From Macrococcus equipercicus (GTDB lineage: Bacteria > Bacillota > Bacilli > Staphylococcales > Staphylococcaceae), in contig NZ_SCWC02000008.1 of NCBI RefSeq assembly GCF_004359525.2, forward strand, positions 1 through 64,000: 64,000 nt of DNA, written 5' to 3'. The translations under genes were made by a program, and so were the position numbers. Position 1 is the stretch's first letter; each line of letters begins with the position of its first letter. Below the pieces are notes generated by a model. The model saw only the letters and a list, made by a program, of their open reading frames with translations, did not search any database and had not been told where the DNA came from. Of this stretch, positions 52,581-61,689 are shown piece by piece.

Positions 52581-52946
52581 ATGAATGTTGTGATTTATGA
52601 TGGTGACTGCGGGTTCTGTCAGTACTGGATCCGCTGGCTGCTGAAACATGACAGCAATGAACGGCTGTTGTTTGCTGATCAGTACTCGGCGTTCTTTCAG
52701 AGCCTGCCCGTGCGCACGGCTGACAGCGTCATGCTGATTGCCGGCCGGCACAGTTATACGAAATCAGATGCCGTGATCGAAATTCTGGCCGCAATCGGCT
52801 GCAGAAAACTTGCCTTTGCCGGCCGGCTTGTACCAAAAGTGTTAAGAGATGCACTTTATGAAATCATCGCTAAATACCGCCACCGGCTCGCACCAAAGTC
52901 ATGCGAAATAATGCCGGATGCGTATAAAAAACGGTTTATTGGGTAA
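52581..52946 (+). CDS. DCC-type thiol-disulfide oxidoreductase (DUF393)
   Basis: A 121-residue thioredoxin-like protein. VVIYDGDCGFCQYWIRWLLKHD shows the DGDCxxC motif of the family, DSVMLIAGRHSYTKSDAVIEILAAIG the second conserved part, and YEIIAKYRHRL the C-terminal helix. Start: ATG 52581, after AGAGGTGAG; earlier open frame is non-coding. The redox partner is unknown. Confidence 0.88.
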   Translation: MNVVIYDGDCGFCQYWIRWLLKHDSNERLLFADQYSAFFQSLPVRTADSVMLIAGRHSYTKSDAVIEILAAIGCRKLAFAGRLVPKVLRDALYEIIAKYRHRLAPKSCEIMPDAYKKRFIG

Positions 52947-52999
52947 AGAGGATAAGAACATAACGACTGAAAAACTAACTAAAAGCGAGGGAATTACAT

Positions 53000-53413
53000 A
53001 TGGAAAAGTGGCTGAGACTAGGATTTGGCATTGGAGCAGGTATTTATATCACGAAAGACGTCATGGGCTATGTGAGAAAATTAGAAAGTCGCGAGCAGGT
53101 GACTGAACAGCTGAATCAGCTGCAGAAATACAGCGGTCTTGCGACAGTGTTCTTAACGACGACGACCGCACTACTGAAAAATCATTCTGATAAAAATAAA
53201 AAAGGCAGTGCAGAAGTCAGTGCAGTCGCGGATGAGACAGTGACAACTGACGGGCATGTACCGAAAGAGTCTGTCAGTGATTCTGTGAAATCGATTCTTG
53301 ATACCGGGATTGTCTCAGCGTTTGTGACGGACCAGCAGAAAGTAGACCGCATTAAAGATGTCGTTGATGAAGCGGCAAAAGTAGAGAAATTTCTGCGCGG
53401 CTGGTTGAAATAA
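53000..53413 (+). CDS. Uncharacterised protein, helical, possibly membrane-associated
   Basis: A 137-residue protein. Residues 1-25 (MEKWLRLGFGIGAGIYITKD) and 44-60 (YSGLATVFLTTTTALLK) are moderately hydrophobic, the middle (63-92) is polar and probably disordered, and the C-terminus (93-137) is an amphipathic helix pair ending in FLRGWLK. No signal peptide cleavage site or known motif. It lies between the DCC protein and the CDF exporter on the same strand, 47 bases before the latter, so it may be co-transcribed. The family is not recognised. Confidence 0.6.
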   Translation: MEKWLRLGFGIGAGIYITKDVMGYVRKLESREQVTEQLNQLQKYSGLATVFLTTTTALLKNHSDKNKKGSAEVSAVADETVTTDGHVPKESVSDSVKSILDTGIVSAFVTDQQKVDRIKDVVDEAAKVEKFLRGWLK

Positions 53414-53460
53414 GTATATGCCGGCATGGACTGCAGGCTCGAGAGATAAGAGGTGATAGT

Positions 53461-54393
53461 ATGGCAGGTGAACATAACCATGCCCATACGGCAAATAAAA
53501 AGGCACTGTTACTGAGCTTTATTGTTATTACCGCCTATATGATTGTTGAAGCAGTCGGCGGGTTTATGACGAATAGTCTTGCACTGCTGTCAGATGCGGG
53601 ACATATGCTGTCTGATGCTATATCGCTCGGTGTAGGATTGATGGCACTCGTTTATGGTACGAAGTCAGCAAATTATACGAAGACATATGGCTATAAGCGA
53701 TTTGAAATATTAGCTGCTGTAGTCAATGGCGTTGCATTGATCGGTATATCACTATACATATTAGTAGAAGCGGTCGGCCGTTTCCAGCATCCACCGGCAG
53801 TGGCATCAAGGGGCATGCTGATCATCGCTGTCATCGGTCTCCTCGTCAATATCTTTGTCGCGTGGCTGTTGATGCGCGGTGATACGCATGAGAACTTGAA
53901 CATCCGCGCAGCTTTCCTGCATGTCATCGGGGACCTGCTTGGTTCTGTCGGTGCGATTATCGCAGCACTGCTCATTATGTTCTTTAATCTTGGTATCGCT
54001 GATCCGATTGCCAGTATCATCGTTGCCTTACTAGTGCTCGTCAGCGGCTTCAGAGTGACGCGTGACGCTGTCCATATTTTGATGGAGGGGACACCTGCTA
54101 ACGTCGATATCGATGAAGTCATCAGCACGATTAATGAGGTTGACGGTGTAATAGATTTACATGATCTGCATATATGGAGCATTACGAGCGGACAGAATGC
54201 ACTGAGCTGCCATGTTGTCGTTGATGGCGGGATGACTGTCCAGGAAAGTCAAATGATCCAGGAAGAGATCAGTCATCGACTGGAGCACAAGAATATCGGC
54301 CATACGACTATCCAAGTGGAATGCACGACGACGCAGCACGCAGCATCGATTATCTGCACCCATCAGGAACAGGCGCACAGCCATCATCATTAA
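53461..54393 (+). CDS. czcD: CDF family zinc/cobalt/cadmium exporter (CzcD-like)
   Basis: A 310-residue cation diffusion facilitator with six membrane helices. His-rich start (GEHNHAH), metal-site motifs SLALLSDAGHMLSDA (HxxxD in TM2) and HVIGDLLGSVGAI (HxxxD in TM5), a C-terminal cytoplasmic domain with VDGVIDLHDLHIWSIT, and a His-rich end (EQAHSHHH). It exchanges Zn(II) and related ions for protons or potassium. No CzrA-type repressor gene is adjacent. Confidence 0.93.
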   Translation: MAGEHNHAHTANKKALLLSFIVITAYMIVEAVGGFMTNSLALLSDAGHMLSDAISLGVGLMALVYGTKSANYTKTYGYKRFEILAAVVNGVALIGISLYILVEAVGRFQHPPAVASRGMLIIAVIGLLVNIFVAWLLMRGDTHENLNIRAAFLHVIGDLLGSVGAIIAALLIMFFNLGIADPIASIIVALLVLVSGFRVTRDAVHILMEGTPANVDIDEVISTINEVDGVIDLHDLHIWSITSGQNALSCHVVVDGGMTVQESQMIQEEISHRLEHKNIGHTTIQVECTTTQHAASIICTHQEQAHSHHH

Positions 54394-54396
54394 AGA

Positions 54397-54425
54397 AAGC
54401 ACCTTATTTAGCGATAAGGTGCTTT
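54397..54425. terminator. Bidirectional terminator
   Basis: AAAGCACCTTAT pairs with ATAAGGTGCTTT across five bases; it overlaps the 3' end of the convergent gene. Confidence 0.8.
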
Positions 54426-54919
54426 ACTGTATCAAATTGTTGGACGCCGAACGGAAAGACACCGTTTGTAATATTGTTTTTCAGTTCCTGTAATGACACA
54501 ACAGCGAAATTAGTCAGCTGAATAGGATAGTGGTATTTTCTGCTGTTCTTTAAATACATCTCATGATTTTTCAGGAACCAGAGACCTTCGCTTGTTTTGA
54601 CATAATCCATATCGATATCAATATAAGTGATATTGCCGTTCTCATTTTTACATGGCGTGGAGATGTTGCAGAACATGCTGAGCGGTTTCATGTCATCATC
54701 GATGCAGATAGACACGGTGTAGCCGTGATATTTTGAGAAGAAATGCAGACTGGCATGTTCTGATATGTACGTCTGTTCGTTGATGAAATGCTTAAGTTCA
54801 TTGAATTTCGGGCAGTAAACCAGCCAGTAATGAGAAGTTTCATCCAGTAGTTTGCCTTTGTATTCAACGTGAGGATTGTTAGGGTATTTATATGATTTGA
54901 TTAATATAGTATCTTCCAT
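54404..54919 (-). CDS. DUF402-family protein, phosphatase-like
   Basis: A 171-residue soluble protein. The central segment FCNISTPCKNENGNITYIDIDMDYVKTSEGLWFLKNHEMY follows the DUF402 pattern (N/Y-x-x-x-P then DxDxD), in which acidic residues bind a divalent metal and hydrolyse nucleoside tri- and diphosphates in the staphylococcal member Ntdp. The N-terminal beta part (IKSYKYPNNPHVEYKGKLL) also fits. It is AT-richer than its neighbours. Activity is inferred and similarity is moderate. Confidence 0.65.
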   Translation of the reverse strand: MEDTILIKSYKYPNNPHVEYKGKLLDETSHYWLVYCPKFNELKHFINEQTYISEHASLHFFSKYHGYTVSICIDDDMKPLSMFCNISTPCKNENGNITYIDIDMDYVKTSEGLWFLKNHEMYLKNSRKYHYPIQLTNFAVVSLQELKNNITNGVFPFGVQQFDTVKHLIAK

Positions 54920-55154
54920 GTGATCACTCCTTTGAGTTCTCGAGAATGATAAATAGGGCAGTGCTTTAATTTGAAAGCGTTTAACTTTTTCGCCTATTGT
55001 CTTATTGTATAAGATAACTTAAAACTTCGCACATATTTTTAGGGAAAATATTTTATCTGGAGTAAATTTATGACGAAAGCATGACTATTTTGGTTAATAT
55101 GCCTATATAGCATGAAGTTGAAGTAAATTATTTTTCATGAAAGAAGGACAAGAA

Positions 55155-55565
55155 ATGAAGCATGGACTTTACAGCATAGGCACTGCGGTCTTCCTGTTGC
55201 TGCTGAATGTGCTATGGGACGCTCTATTTCATACGCAGCTGACCAAACTACTGTTGAATGTCGATTTCATGATTGATTATAGGGAGAGGAAGCCGTCATT
55301 CGCTGAAGAAGCTGCTTATCATATGATAACCGGAGTTATTATTTACATGCTGCTGTTAGTCATTGCCCGGAAATATGGGAGGTTCTATAAAGCGGCGCTC
55401 ATCATCAGCCTAATTTTCACTTGTGCGCTCTACTTTATATTGACAGCACTTGCTGTAAGGCCGTTATCTCCATTGTCTGTTATTGGTGCTGCAGGCTGGT
55501 TTCTCTCACATGTATGCTATTTTCTAGTCGTCGCCCGGCTGCAGTCCTCAACAATCTCTCAATAG
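55155..55565 (+). CDS. Small integral membrane protein, unknown
   Basis: A 136-residue protein with four predicted membrane helices (about 5-22, 46-66, 74-94, 106-128). No charged catalytic residues occur in the helices apart from the loop DYRERKPSFAEE. Start: ATG 55155, six bases after AAGGAC; an ATG 18 bases earlier has no ribosome site. It lies 66 bases before chrA on the same strand. Family unknown. Confidence 0.65.
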   Translation: MKHGLYSIGTAVFLLLLNVLWDALFHTQLTKLLLNVDFMIDYRERKPSFAEEAAYHMITGVIIYMLLLVIARKYGRFYKAALIISLIFTCALYFILTALAVRPLSPLSVIGAAGWFLSHVCYFLVVARLQSSTISQ

Positions 55566-55631
55566 TATTGTAATATTACAGACTGCTAAAACATAGTATG
55601 ATAGGAGTAATCATTGCTTCAGGAGGAACGT

Positions 55632-56789
55632 ATGAACCGGTTAATAGAAATTTTTATGGTGGCGTTAAAGCTCGGCTTGACGTCATTCGGCGGGCCGACC
55701 GCACATTTAGGCTATTTCAGGAATGAATATGTAGAAAGGCGGCAATGGCTGAGCGATAAGATGTATCAGGATCTGGTCGCCCTCTGCCAGTTTCTGCCGG
55801 GGCCTGCCAGCAGTCAAGTAGGGATGGCCATCGGCATGATGCGCGGTGGAATCATCGGCGGGATACTTGCTTTTCTCGGTTTCACGCTGCCGTCAGTACT
55901 GCTGTTAATTGCGGCGGTCTATCTCATTCATACATTTTCAGTGTCACTTGACTGGATCCAAGGGTTAAAACTAGTCGCTGTCGCAGTCGTGCTGCATGCA
56001 CTGCTCGGCATGGGCAGAACGAGCATGACGTCTAGCGCAGCAGTTATTATTGCCGCAGCAGCGCTTTTCGTCAGCCTGCTGCTGCCGACTGCGTTCACCC
56101 AGATTGGCATTATCATTATCTCAGGCGTTAGCGGTATTATACTGTTTAAAGCGGCAGGAGATGATCAATCAGACCGCTTCTTAGTACCGGTTTCGAAAAG
56201 AACGGGAATAGTTAGTCTTATAGTTCTGCTGACAATATTGCTGGTGCTGCCGCTTGTCACCAGCTTAGTGGATAATGACTGGCTGCACATGTTCGATAAG
56301 TTTTACCGCTCAGGGCTGCTTGTGTTCGGCGGCGGTCATGTTGTACTGCCGCTGCTTGAACGGGAATTTGTACCCGGAATGATGACGGCGGATGATTTTA
56401 TCGCGGGATACGGCTTTGCGCAGGCGGTGCCCGGCCCGTTGTTTACATTCGCCTCCTACTTAGGAGCTGTTATCAAAGGGCTGCTCGGCGGCCTGTTTGC
56501 AATGTTCGCCATCTTTCTGCCGGCATTCCTGCTCATACTCGGCTGTCTGCCGTTCTGGGAGCAGATGCGCAAAAATACAGTGATGCGCCGTGCATTGAAG
56601 GGGATTAATGCCGGCGTGCTGGGTATACTGGCAGCAGCATGGATCACACCGATCATCACGCATACCATTACAGCGCCGCTTGATGTTTTAGTCGCAGCAC
56701 TGCTCTTTATCATGCTGCACTACTTCAAAATTGCACCGTGGCTGATCGTTGTAACAGGAATCATTATCGGGTTAATCGTCTACAGGTAA
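55632..56789 (+). CDS. chrA: Chromate transporter ChrA
   Basis: A 385-residue long-chain CHR protein of two homologous halves. First half: LKLGLTSFGGPTAHLGYFRNEYVERRQWL and ALCQFLPGPASSQVGMAIG; second half: YRSGLLVFGGGHVVLPLLEREFV and GYGFAQAVPGPLFTFASYLGA. These FGGP/FGGGHVVLP and PGP motifs define the family, which exports chromate or perhaps sulfate-like anions. Start: ATG 55632, after AGGAGG; the open frame begins earlier at a TTG. Confidence 0.93.
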   Translation: MNRLIEIFMVALKLGLTSFGGPTAHLGYFRNEYVERRQWLSDKMYQDLVALCQFLPGPASSQVGMAIGMMRGGIIGGILAFLGFTLPSVLLLIAAVYLIHTFSVSLDWIQGLKLVAVAVVLHALLGMGRTSMTSSAAVIIAAAALFVSLLLPTAFTQIGIIIISGVSGIILFKAAGDDQSDRFLVPVSKRTGIVSLIVLLTILLVLPLVTSLVDNDWLHMFDKFYRSGLLVFGGGHVVLPLLEREFVPGMMTADDFIAGYGFAQAVPGPLFTFASYLGAVIKGLLGGLFAMFAIFLPAFLLILGCLPFWEQMRKNTVMRRALKGINAGVLGILAAAWITPIITHTITAPLDVLVAALLFIMLHYFKIAPWLIVVTGIIIGLIVYR

Positions 56790-56821
56790 CGAGTATTGAG
56801 ACTTAATAAGGAGGTCATCAT

Positions 56822-57415
56822 ATGACAGAGCAGTTAAGGATTGTCGACATGAATCGTAATTATAAAGGCGTGATGGACCGGGATGAAGTGCACCGGACAG
56901 GAGAATGGCACGAAACATTTCAGTGCCTGCTCTTCGATGAGAACTTCGTGTATTTCCAGCGGCGTGCTGAAGATAAGAAAGACTTCCCGGACATGCTTGA
57001 TATTTCAGTCGGCGGCCATCTCACAAGCGACGAAACGATACAGGATGCTTACCGTGAGATTAAAGAAGAACTTGGCATTCAACCGGAGACCAGCCGGTTG
57101 AAGCTGGCGGAAATCATCAAGGCTGAAATAGATATCGAAGGAATTGACCGTTATATCGACCGCGAGTTTGCCCATGTCCATACGTATCATGTGACAGACG
57201 ACGAACTGCAGCAGATTAATTTTGAAGACCAGGAAGTATGTGACTTGATCAGCTTCGAGAAACACTTAATTGTGCAGTTCTTCAATATGGAACTGGATGA
57301 ATTAGAAGGTATCAGCGTCATGACCGGCGACGAGACATTAGTTCGGATGGAAGACTTTGTCCCGCATGCAGCTGACTACTACAAAAAAATAGCAGCAATC
57401 ATAAAAGCGGCGTAA
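56822..57415 (+). CDS. NUDIX hydrolase (YfcD/IDI-like)
   Basis: A 197-residue hydrolase. The Nudix box GHLTSDETIQDAYREIKEEL keeps all catalytic residues (GX5EX7REXXEE). The N-terminus VDMNRNYKGVMDRDEVHRTGEWHETFQCLLF resembles isopentenyl isomerase-like Nudix proteins that hydrolyse nucleoside or isoprenoid diphosphates. A single gene with AAGGAGG upstream. The substrate is unknown. Confidence 0.9.
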   Translation: MTEQLRIVDMNRNYKGVMDRDEVHRTGEWHETFQCLLFDENFVYFQRRAEDKKDFPDMLDISVGGHLTSDETIQDAYREIKEELGIQPETSRLKLAEIIKAEIDIEGIDRYIDREFAHVHTYHVTDDELQQINFEDQEVCDLISFEKHLIVQFFNMELDELEGISVMTGDETLVRMEDFVPHAADYYKKIAAIIKAA

Positions 57416-57494
57416 GCTGATTTTATTTATGAATTTTTCTGAAAATATAGTAATTATCTGAATATTCATTATATAATAGGGTGGGAGGGATTAT

Positions 57495-58352
57495 ATGAAA
57501 CAGCTGATAGTTGAAAGCCTGCGTCTGCTTATTGTTCTCATTTCTTTTATAATTATTGCGCCGTTCACTCAACTGTTTACAGTCGAGGGCTTAAATGTCC
57601 AGCATTATATAGTGAGTCTCGCGCATTTGGCCGGAAATCTGATTCATATTTATGACTTTCACTTCCAGATTGCGGGTGGATTCATTGAGAGGAAGCTCTT
57701 TCCTTTCATCATTCAGCCGTGGTTGAACACGATGAAGATATTTATACTCGCGCTGATCATCGCTATTGTTCTCAGTTTTTTAATGATTGCCATCGCCAAA
57801 CGAGTGAAATGGTTGAACTGGCTGATGACGAGAATTGTTAGAGTACTTGGTTACCTGCCGGATATTTTCATTATGCCGATTGTTATCTTATTAGTCATCC
57901 TTACTTATAAACACACAGGTCTATTGGTTATTGATGTTGCCTCAACTGTCGATAAAGACATTATACTGCTGCCGGCTGTGCTGCTGTCGATCGTTCCCTT
58001 TGTTCAGTTCTACAAAATTCTCGATCAGGCTATCGAAGAGGAACGCAGTGAAAGTTATGTCATGACGGCTAAAGGGAAAGGCTTATCAGAGACTGAAATT
58101 CTTATTAAGCATATTATGCCTAATATCGCTTCTATTTATTATATTAACTTCAGACAAGTAGTATGGATGACATTATCCAGTCTGTTTGTCATGGAGATTC
58201 TATTCGGAATTTTTGGAGCGACGTCTTTTCTTTATACTTATCATCAGCCTGAAATTATACTGACAGTGCTTATCCTTATGTTCATCCCGCTTTATATGAT
58301 GTTCATAGGCTTGAAATTCTTTATTGAAAGATTCACTGGAGTATCGTTATGA
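57495..58352 (+). CDS. Oligopeptide/nickel-type ABC permease, subunit 1
   Basis: A 285-residue permease with about six helices. The cytoplasmic EAA-like coupling loop is SYVMTAKGKGLSETEILIKHIMPNI, the typical DppB/OppB form (ARAKGLSxxxVLxKH). It is shorter than usual OppB (about 310), with a brief external loop after helix 1. The next gene overlaps by four bases and is the partner permease. No ATPase or binding-protein gene lies on either side. Confidence 0.85.
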   Translation: MKQLIVESLRLLIVLISFIIIAPFTQLFTVEGLNVQHYIVSLAHLAGNLIHIYDFHFQIAGGFIERKLFPFIIQPWLNTMKIFILALIIAIVLSFLMIAIAKRVKWLNWLMTRIVRVLGYLPDIFIMPIVILLVILTYKHTGLLVIDVASTVDKDIILLPAVLLSIVPFVQFYKILDQAIEEERSESYVMTAKGKGLSETEILIKHIMPNIASIYYINFRQVVWMTLSSLFVMEILFGIFGATSFLYTYHQPEIILTVLILMFIPLYMMFIGLKFFIERFTGVSL

Positions 58353-59260
58353 AGAAGCACATGAAACTGCTGCTGTCTCTTGTTTTTATCGTTATTCCTT
58401 TTGCGATTAGTGTTATCTACTTCGATGTATTGAACAGACAAGTGCCGCAGACCTTTTATTTGAAGACGGCGGCTGGTGACATCAAAGCTGGAAGCCCGAT
58501 TGCACCGGGCAGAGATGTTTGGTTTGGCACAGATGCTGATGGTTATCATATATTTTTTGAAGCGCTGGCCGGTCTGCGTATCACGCTACTATTTGTGATT
58601 GGTATTGCACTTTTTTGTTTTTTGCTGGCTCTTATTGCCGGTGCGTGGCTGAGTTTTAAGAAAGGAAGTTTTGACTTCGTGACTGATGCAGTCTTAACAT
58701 CCTATTACTTTATTCCCCAGGCAATTATTGCTTATATTCTGCTTGAGCCGGTAGTCGTCGAGACACTGGATGGTTTTGTGTACAGTAGAACTACACGCGT
58801 AATTTATACAACAGTCGTGCTGGCACTTGTGCTGCTGCCGACAACGTTAATCGTGATTCGAGATGAAATCAGGCAACTGTTGAAACGCGATTTCATTGAT
58901 TCAGCTGTTGTCCTCGGCGCAGGGAAGATAAGACTACTGTGGCATCATGTATTACCGAATATTAAATCACGGCTGCTGATTATCTTTACGCGGCTGGTTT
59001 ATCAATCTATTATGGTCATGGCTCACATTTCATTTTTAGCGATATTTTTTGGCGGGACGGACGTCTGCTTTGGACCGGGTTGTCCTTCTCCACCGACAAA
59101 ACCAGCTGTCAGAGAGCTGTCCTCTCTGCTCGGCTATCATATGAGAGAGTTATATAGTTCATGGTGGACATTTGTTGTTCCGCTCTGTTTTGTTGTTATG
59201 CTGCTGCTTGCATTCCAGCTGCTGAGTGAAGCACTGGAAAATTCTGAAGAAAACAGGTGA
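58349..59260 (+). CDS. Oligopeptide/nickel-type ABC permease, subunit 2
   Basis: A 303-residue DppC/OppC-like permease. After helix 1 comes PGRDVWFGTDADGYHIFFEALAGLRITLLF, equivalent to the conserved LGTDxxGRDxxSRxxxGxRxSL of OppC. The coupling loop is DFIDSAVVLGAGKIRLLWHHVLPNI. It overlaps subunit 1 (ATGA), so both are made together. The operon ends here; the ATPases and solute-binding protein needed for uptake must come from elsewhere, or the pair may be a leftover. Confidence 0.83.
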   Translation: MKKHMKLLLSLVFIVIPFAISVIYFDVLNRQVPQTFYLKTAAGDIKAGSPIAPGRDVWFGTDADGYHIFFEALAGLRITLLFVIGIALFCFLLALIAGAWLSFKKGSFDFVTDAVLTSYYFIPQAIIAYILLEPVVVETLDGFVYSRTTRVIYTTVVLALVLLPTTLIVIRDEIRQLLKRDFIDSAVVLGAGKIRLLWHHVLPNIKSRLLIIFTRLVYQSIMVMAHISFLAIFFGGTDVCFGPGCPSPPTKPAVRELSSLLGYHMRELYSSWWTFVVPLCFVVMLLLAFQLLSEALENSEENR

Positions 59261-59264
59261 ATTT

Positions 59265-59795
59265 ATGACACGTTTCAGCTGGGCAGATGCACATCCTTTG
59301 CTGACCGAATATTACGACACGGAATGGGGGAGGCCGGTCTTTGATGACTGGCTGTTATTTGAGCTGCTGATTCTAGAAGGATTTCAGGCCGGTTTGTCAT
59401 GGCTGACGGTGCTGAAGAAAAGAAAAACGATGCAAATTGCATTTAGCGGGTTTGAGGTCGCTGAAATAGTGAAATATGATGATAATACACTTAATACGAT
59501 TCTGGACATACCGGATATGATTAAGCACCGGGCAAAAGTTGAAAGCGTCGTGACCAATGCGCGGGCCTTTCAGAAAGTGCAGCAGGAATTCGGCTCTTTC
59601 TCAGACTATATATGGGCGTTTGTAGACGAGCCTGTCGTCCGCTATTACGAACGGGAAGCAGATGTCCCGGTGAAGGATGAACTCTCTGAAGCGGTGAGCA
59701 GGGACCTGAAAAAGCGCGGCTTCAAGTTTATCGGCCCGGTCGTCAGTTATTCATACTTAAGTGCTATTGGTATGATTCAGGATCGATTACGATAA
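59265..59795 (+). CDS. tag: DNA-3-methyladenine glycosylase I (Tag), zinc site apparently lost
   Basis: A 176-residue base-excision enzyme. EYYDTEWGRPVFDDWLLFELLILEGFQAGLSWLTVLKKR is the Tag core with the base-specificity Glu, and DIPDMIKHRAKVESVVTNARAF and KKRGFKFIGPVVSYSYLSAIG follow. Classic Tag binds zinc through an N-terminal Cys, a His and a C-terminal His-x-x-x-Cys; here the N-terminus reads MTRFSW and the protein stops soon after GMIQ, so these Cys and His residues are absent. Start: ATG after AGGTGA, four bases past the permease stop. Confidence 0.88.
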   Translation: MTRFSWADAHPLLTEYYDTEWGRPVFDDWLLFELLILEGFQAGLSWLTVLKKRKTMQIAFSGFEVAEIVKYDDNTLNTILDIPDMIKHRAKVESVVTNARAFQKVQQEFGSFSDYIWAFVDEPVVRYYEREADVPVKDELSEAVSRDLKKRGFKFIGPVVSYSYLSAIGMIQDRLR

Positions 59796-59809
59796 AAAGG
59801 ATGATGACG

Positions 59810-60835
59810 ATGAAATACCCTGAAATGAAGCCGGATTATGTGATCGGTGTGACACCGGTCTCAAACGGCATTTACCGCGAGACAGAAACATTGTTTAAAA
59901 ATACATTTGCACGGATGGAAGAGCGTGGTTTCAAGATTAAGAAGAAAGCGGAGATATGGGGGCAGGAGAATGCGCGGGCCTGTTCCGGTGAAGAACGGGC
60001 TGAAGGTTTGATAGCGATGATGAACGACGATGAAGTAGACATCATCATGCCGCCGTGGGGTGGTCATCTTGCGGTGGAGATGCTGGAACATCTTGATTTC
60101 AGCAAGCTGAAGCCCAAATGGCTGACCGGCTACTCAGATATTTCAACCGTCATGCTGCCGATTACGCTGAAGACAGGCATTGCGACAGCCCATATGGCGA
60201 ATATCGTCGACCTGCGCGGTGAAGCGATGGATGAAGTGACGGCGAAGTGGCTGCAAGTATTAAATACGAAATCCGGCGACTCGGTCGAGCAGGTGTCATC
60301 CAAACTATATCAGGAAGAATGGGATCATGAAAATCCGACGTCCATCGTCTTTAAGCTGTCTGAACAGACGGAATGGAAAGGCTTCGATGCAGCAGGTGAG
60401 AAAGTGTCAGGCATGCATATGGAGGGAAGAATGCTCGGCGGCTGTATCGACTGCTTCCGCCATCTCATCGGTACGGAATACGGTGATATTGAAGCATTCA
60501 GGAAGAATCATACTAATAATGAATCCATTGTATGGTATATCGATGACAGCGAGCTCGACACAGTCGATTTCAAACGGTCACTTGTCCAGATGATGTATGC
60601 CGGCTGGTTTAAAGACTGCGCCGGTATCATCTTCAGCCGGGTCGGCAAACCGAAAATAAAAGAGAGCTATCAGTATGAAGACGTTTACCGGGAGATGGCG
60701 ACAACGTTAAATGTTCCTGTGCTTTACGATGTGGATTTCGGCCATAAGCCGCCGCAGATGACGATCATTAACGGGGCGTATGGTATGATAGACATGGAAC
60801 AAGGGAAGGGACATTTTACACAGCGTTTTATTTAG
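59810..60835 (+). CDS. S66 family LD-carboxypeptidase (LdcA/MccF-like)
   Basis: A 341-residue serine peptidase. IMPPWGGHLAVEMLEHLDF corresponds to the nucleophile elbow region (where S66 has GGxxxxxLL), LTGYSDISTVMLPITLKTGIATAHMAN follows the family, and LGGCIDCFRHLIGTEYGD, YIDDSELDTV and VLYDVDFGHKPPQMTI bring the catalytic Glu and His. Such enzymes trim muropeptides or inactivate microcin-C-like nucleotides. The usual elbow Ser (GxSD) is found only as GYSD further on. Start ATG 59810, with AAAAAGG nine bases upstream. It overlaps no neighbour. Confidence 0.85.
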   Translation: MKYPEMKPDYVIGVTPVSNGIYRETETLFKNTFARMEERGFKIKKKAEIWGQENARACSGEERAEGLIAMMNDDEVDIIMPPWGGHLAVEMLEHLDFSKLKPKWLTGYSDISTVMLPITLKTGIATAHMANIVDLRGEAMDEVTAKWLQVLNTKSGDSVEQVSSKLYQEEWDHENPTSIVFKLSEQTEWKGFDAAGEKVSGMHMEGRMLGGCIDCFRHLIGTEYGDIEAFRKNHTNNESIVWYIDDSELDTVDFKRSLVQMMYAGWFKDCAGIIFSRVGKPKIKESYQYEDVYREMATTLNVPVLYDVDFGHKPPQMTIINGAYGMIDMEQGKGHFTQRFI

Positions 60836-60853
60836 CGTCAGGGGGTTACAGAT

Positions 60854-61603
60854 GTGGATAATACCGAACTGTTTACTAATAAAGCAGAAATATACGAACT
60901 GGGCAGACCGTCTTATCCAGATGCGCTGCTTGCCTTTATGAAAGACCGGTTTATAATCACTGAACAGACGGTTATCGCGGATATCGGAGCGGGCACCGGG
61001 AAGTTCACGGAGAAGCTGCTCGACCTCGGCTGTCATGTCATTGCGATTGAACCGAACCAGGCGATGGCCAATGAACTGAGAGATGGTCTGATGTGCGGTC
61101 AGCTGTCCATCAGCGAGCGCCCTGCGGAGCACACAGAGCTTGACGACAACAGCGTCGATATGATTACGGCGGCTCAGTCGTTCCATTGGTTTGAAGTACA
61201 TCACTTCAAAAAAGAATGTCAGCGTATTTTAGCAGGCAATGGTCCGGTCTGTCTCATCTGGAACTCGCGTATAGAAGAAGCACCAATCAATAAGAAGACG
61301 CATGCTGTGTTCAAGCAGCATTGCCCGGATTTCAAGGGATTCAGCGGGGGTGAAGACAGCGGAGAAGGAGTCATCAGCGATTTCTTTGAAGGTGACTTTG
61401 AACTGTTTGAATTTGACTATCCGCTTGATTACACGCTGAAGAAATTTGTCGGCCGCTGCGTCTCGGCAAGCTATTCTTTAGAGCCTTCCCACGAGAATTA
61501 TCCGGCTTTCGAGCAGGCACTCACTAAGATGTTTCATGAGTTTGCTGAAGACGGAAAAGTGAAGGTGCCGAATGTGACCCGCTGCTATTACGGCTATATT
61601 TAA
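60854..61603 (+). CDS. Class I SAM-dependent methyltransferase
   Basis: A 249-residue methyltransferase. Motif I is IADIGAGTGKFTEKLLDLG, followed by VIAIEPNQAMANEL (acidic loop) and VDMITAAQSFHWF (motif IV with the AQSFHWF form seen in YafE/trans-aconitate-like enzymes). The opening DNTELFTNKAEIYELGRPSYPD is also typical of that group. GTG start with AGGGGG upstream. The acceptor is unknown. It lies just upstream of a SAM riboswitch, but that controls the next operon. Confidence 0.87.
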   Translation: MDNTELFTNKAEIYELGRPSYPDALLAFMKDRFIITEQTVIADIGAGTGKFTEKLLDLGCHVIAIEPNQAMANELRDGLMCGQLSISERPAEHTELDDNSVDMITAAQSFHWFEVHHFKKECQRILAGNGPVCLIWNSRIEEAPINKKTHAVFKQHCPDFKGFSGGEDSGEGVISDFFEGDFELFEFDYPLDYTLKKFVGRCVSASYSLEPSHENYPAFEQALTKMFHEFAEDGKVKVPNVTRCYYGYI

Positions 61604-61636
61604 TCATAATATTTATAGCTTTCTGAAAAAAAGCAA

Positions 61637-61665
61637 TTGACGGAATTTTCACTATGCTGTAAGAT
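61637..61665 (+). promoter_or_regulatory. Promoter of mtnKA
   Basis: TTGACG (61637-61642) and TAAGAT (61660-61665) with a 17-base spacer, located 25 bases before the riboswitch. Confidence 0.7.
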
Positions 61666-61689
61666 TCTATCTATCAACCAATTAAATAA

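Noticed and set aside
52918-53106. A 62-residue open frame between the DCC protein and the next gene
   Set aside because: It runs out of frame over the start of the 137-residue gene, has no ribosome site and an irregular composition.
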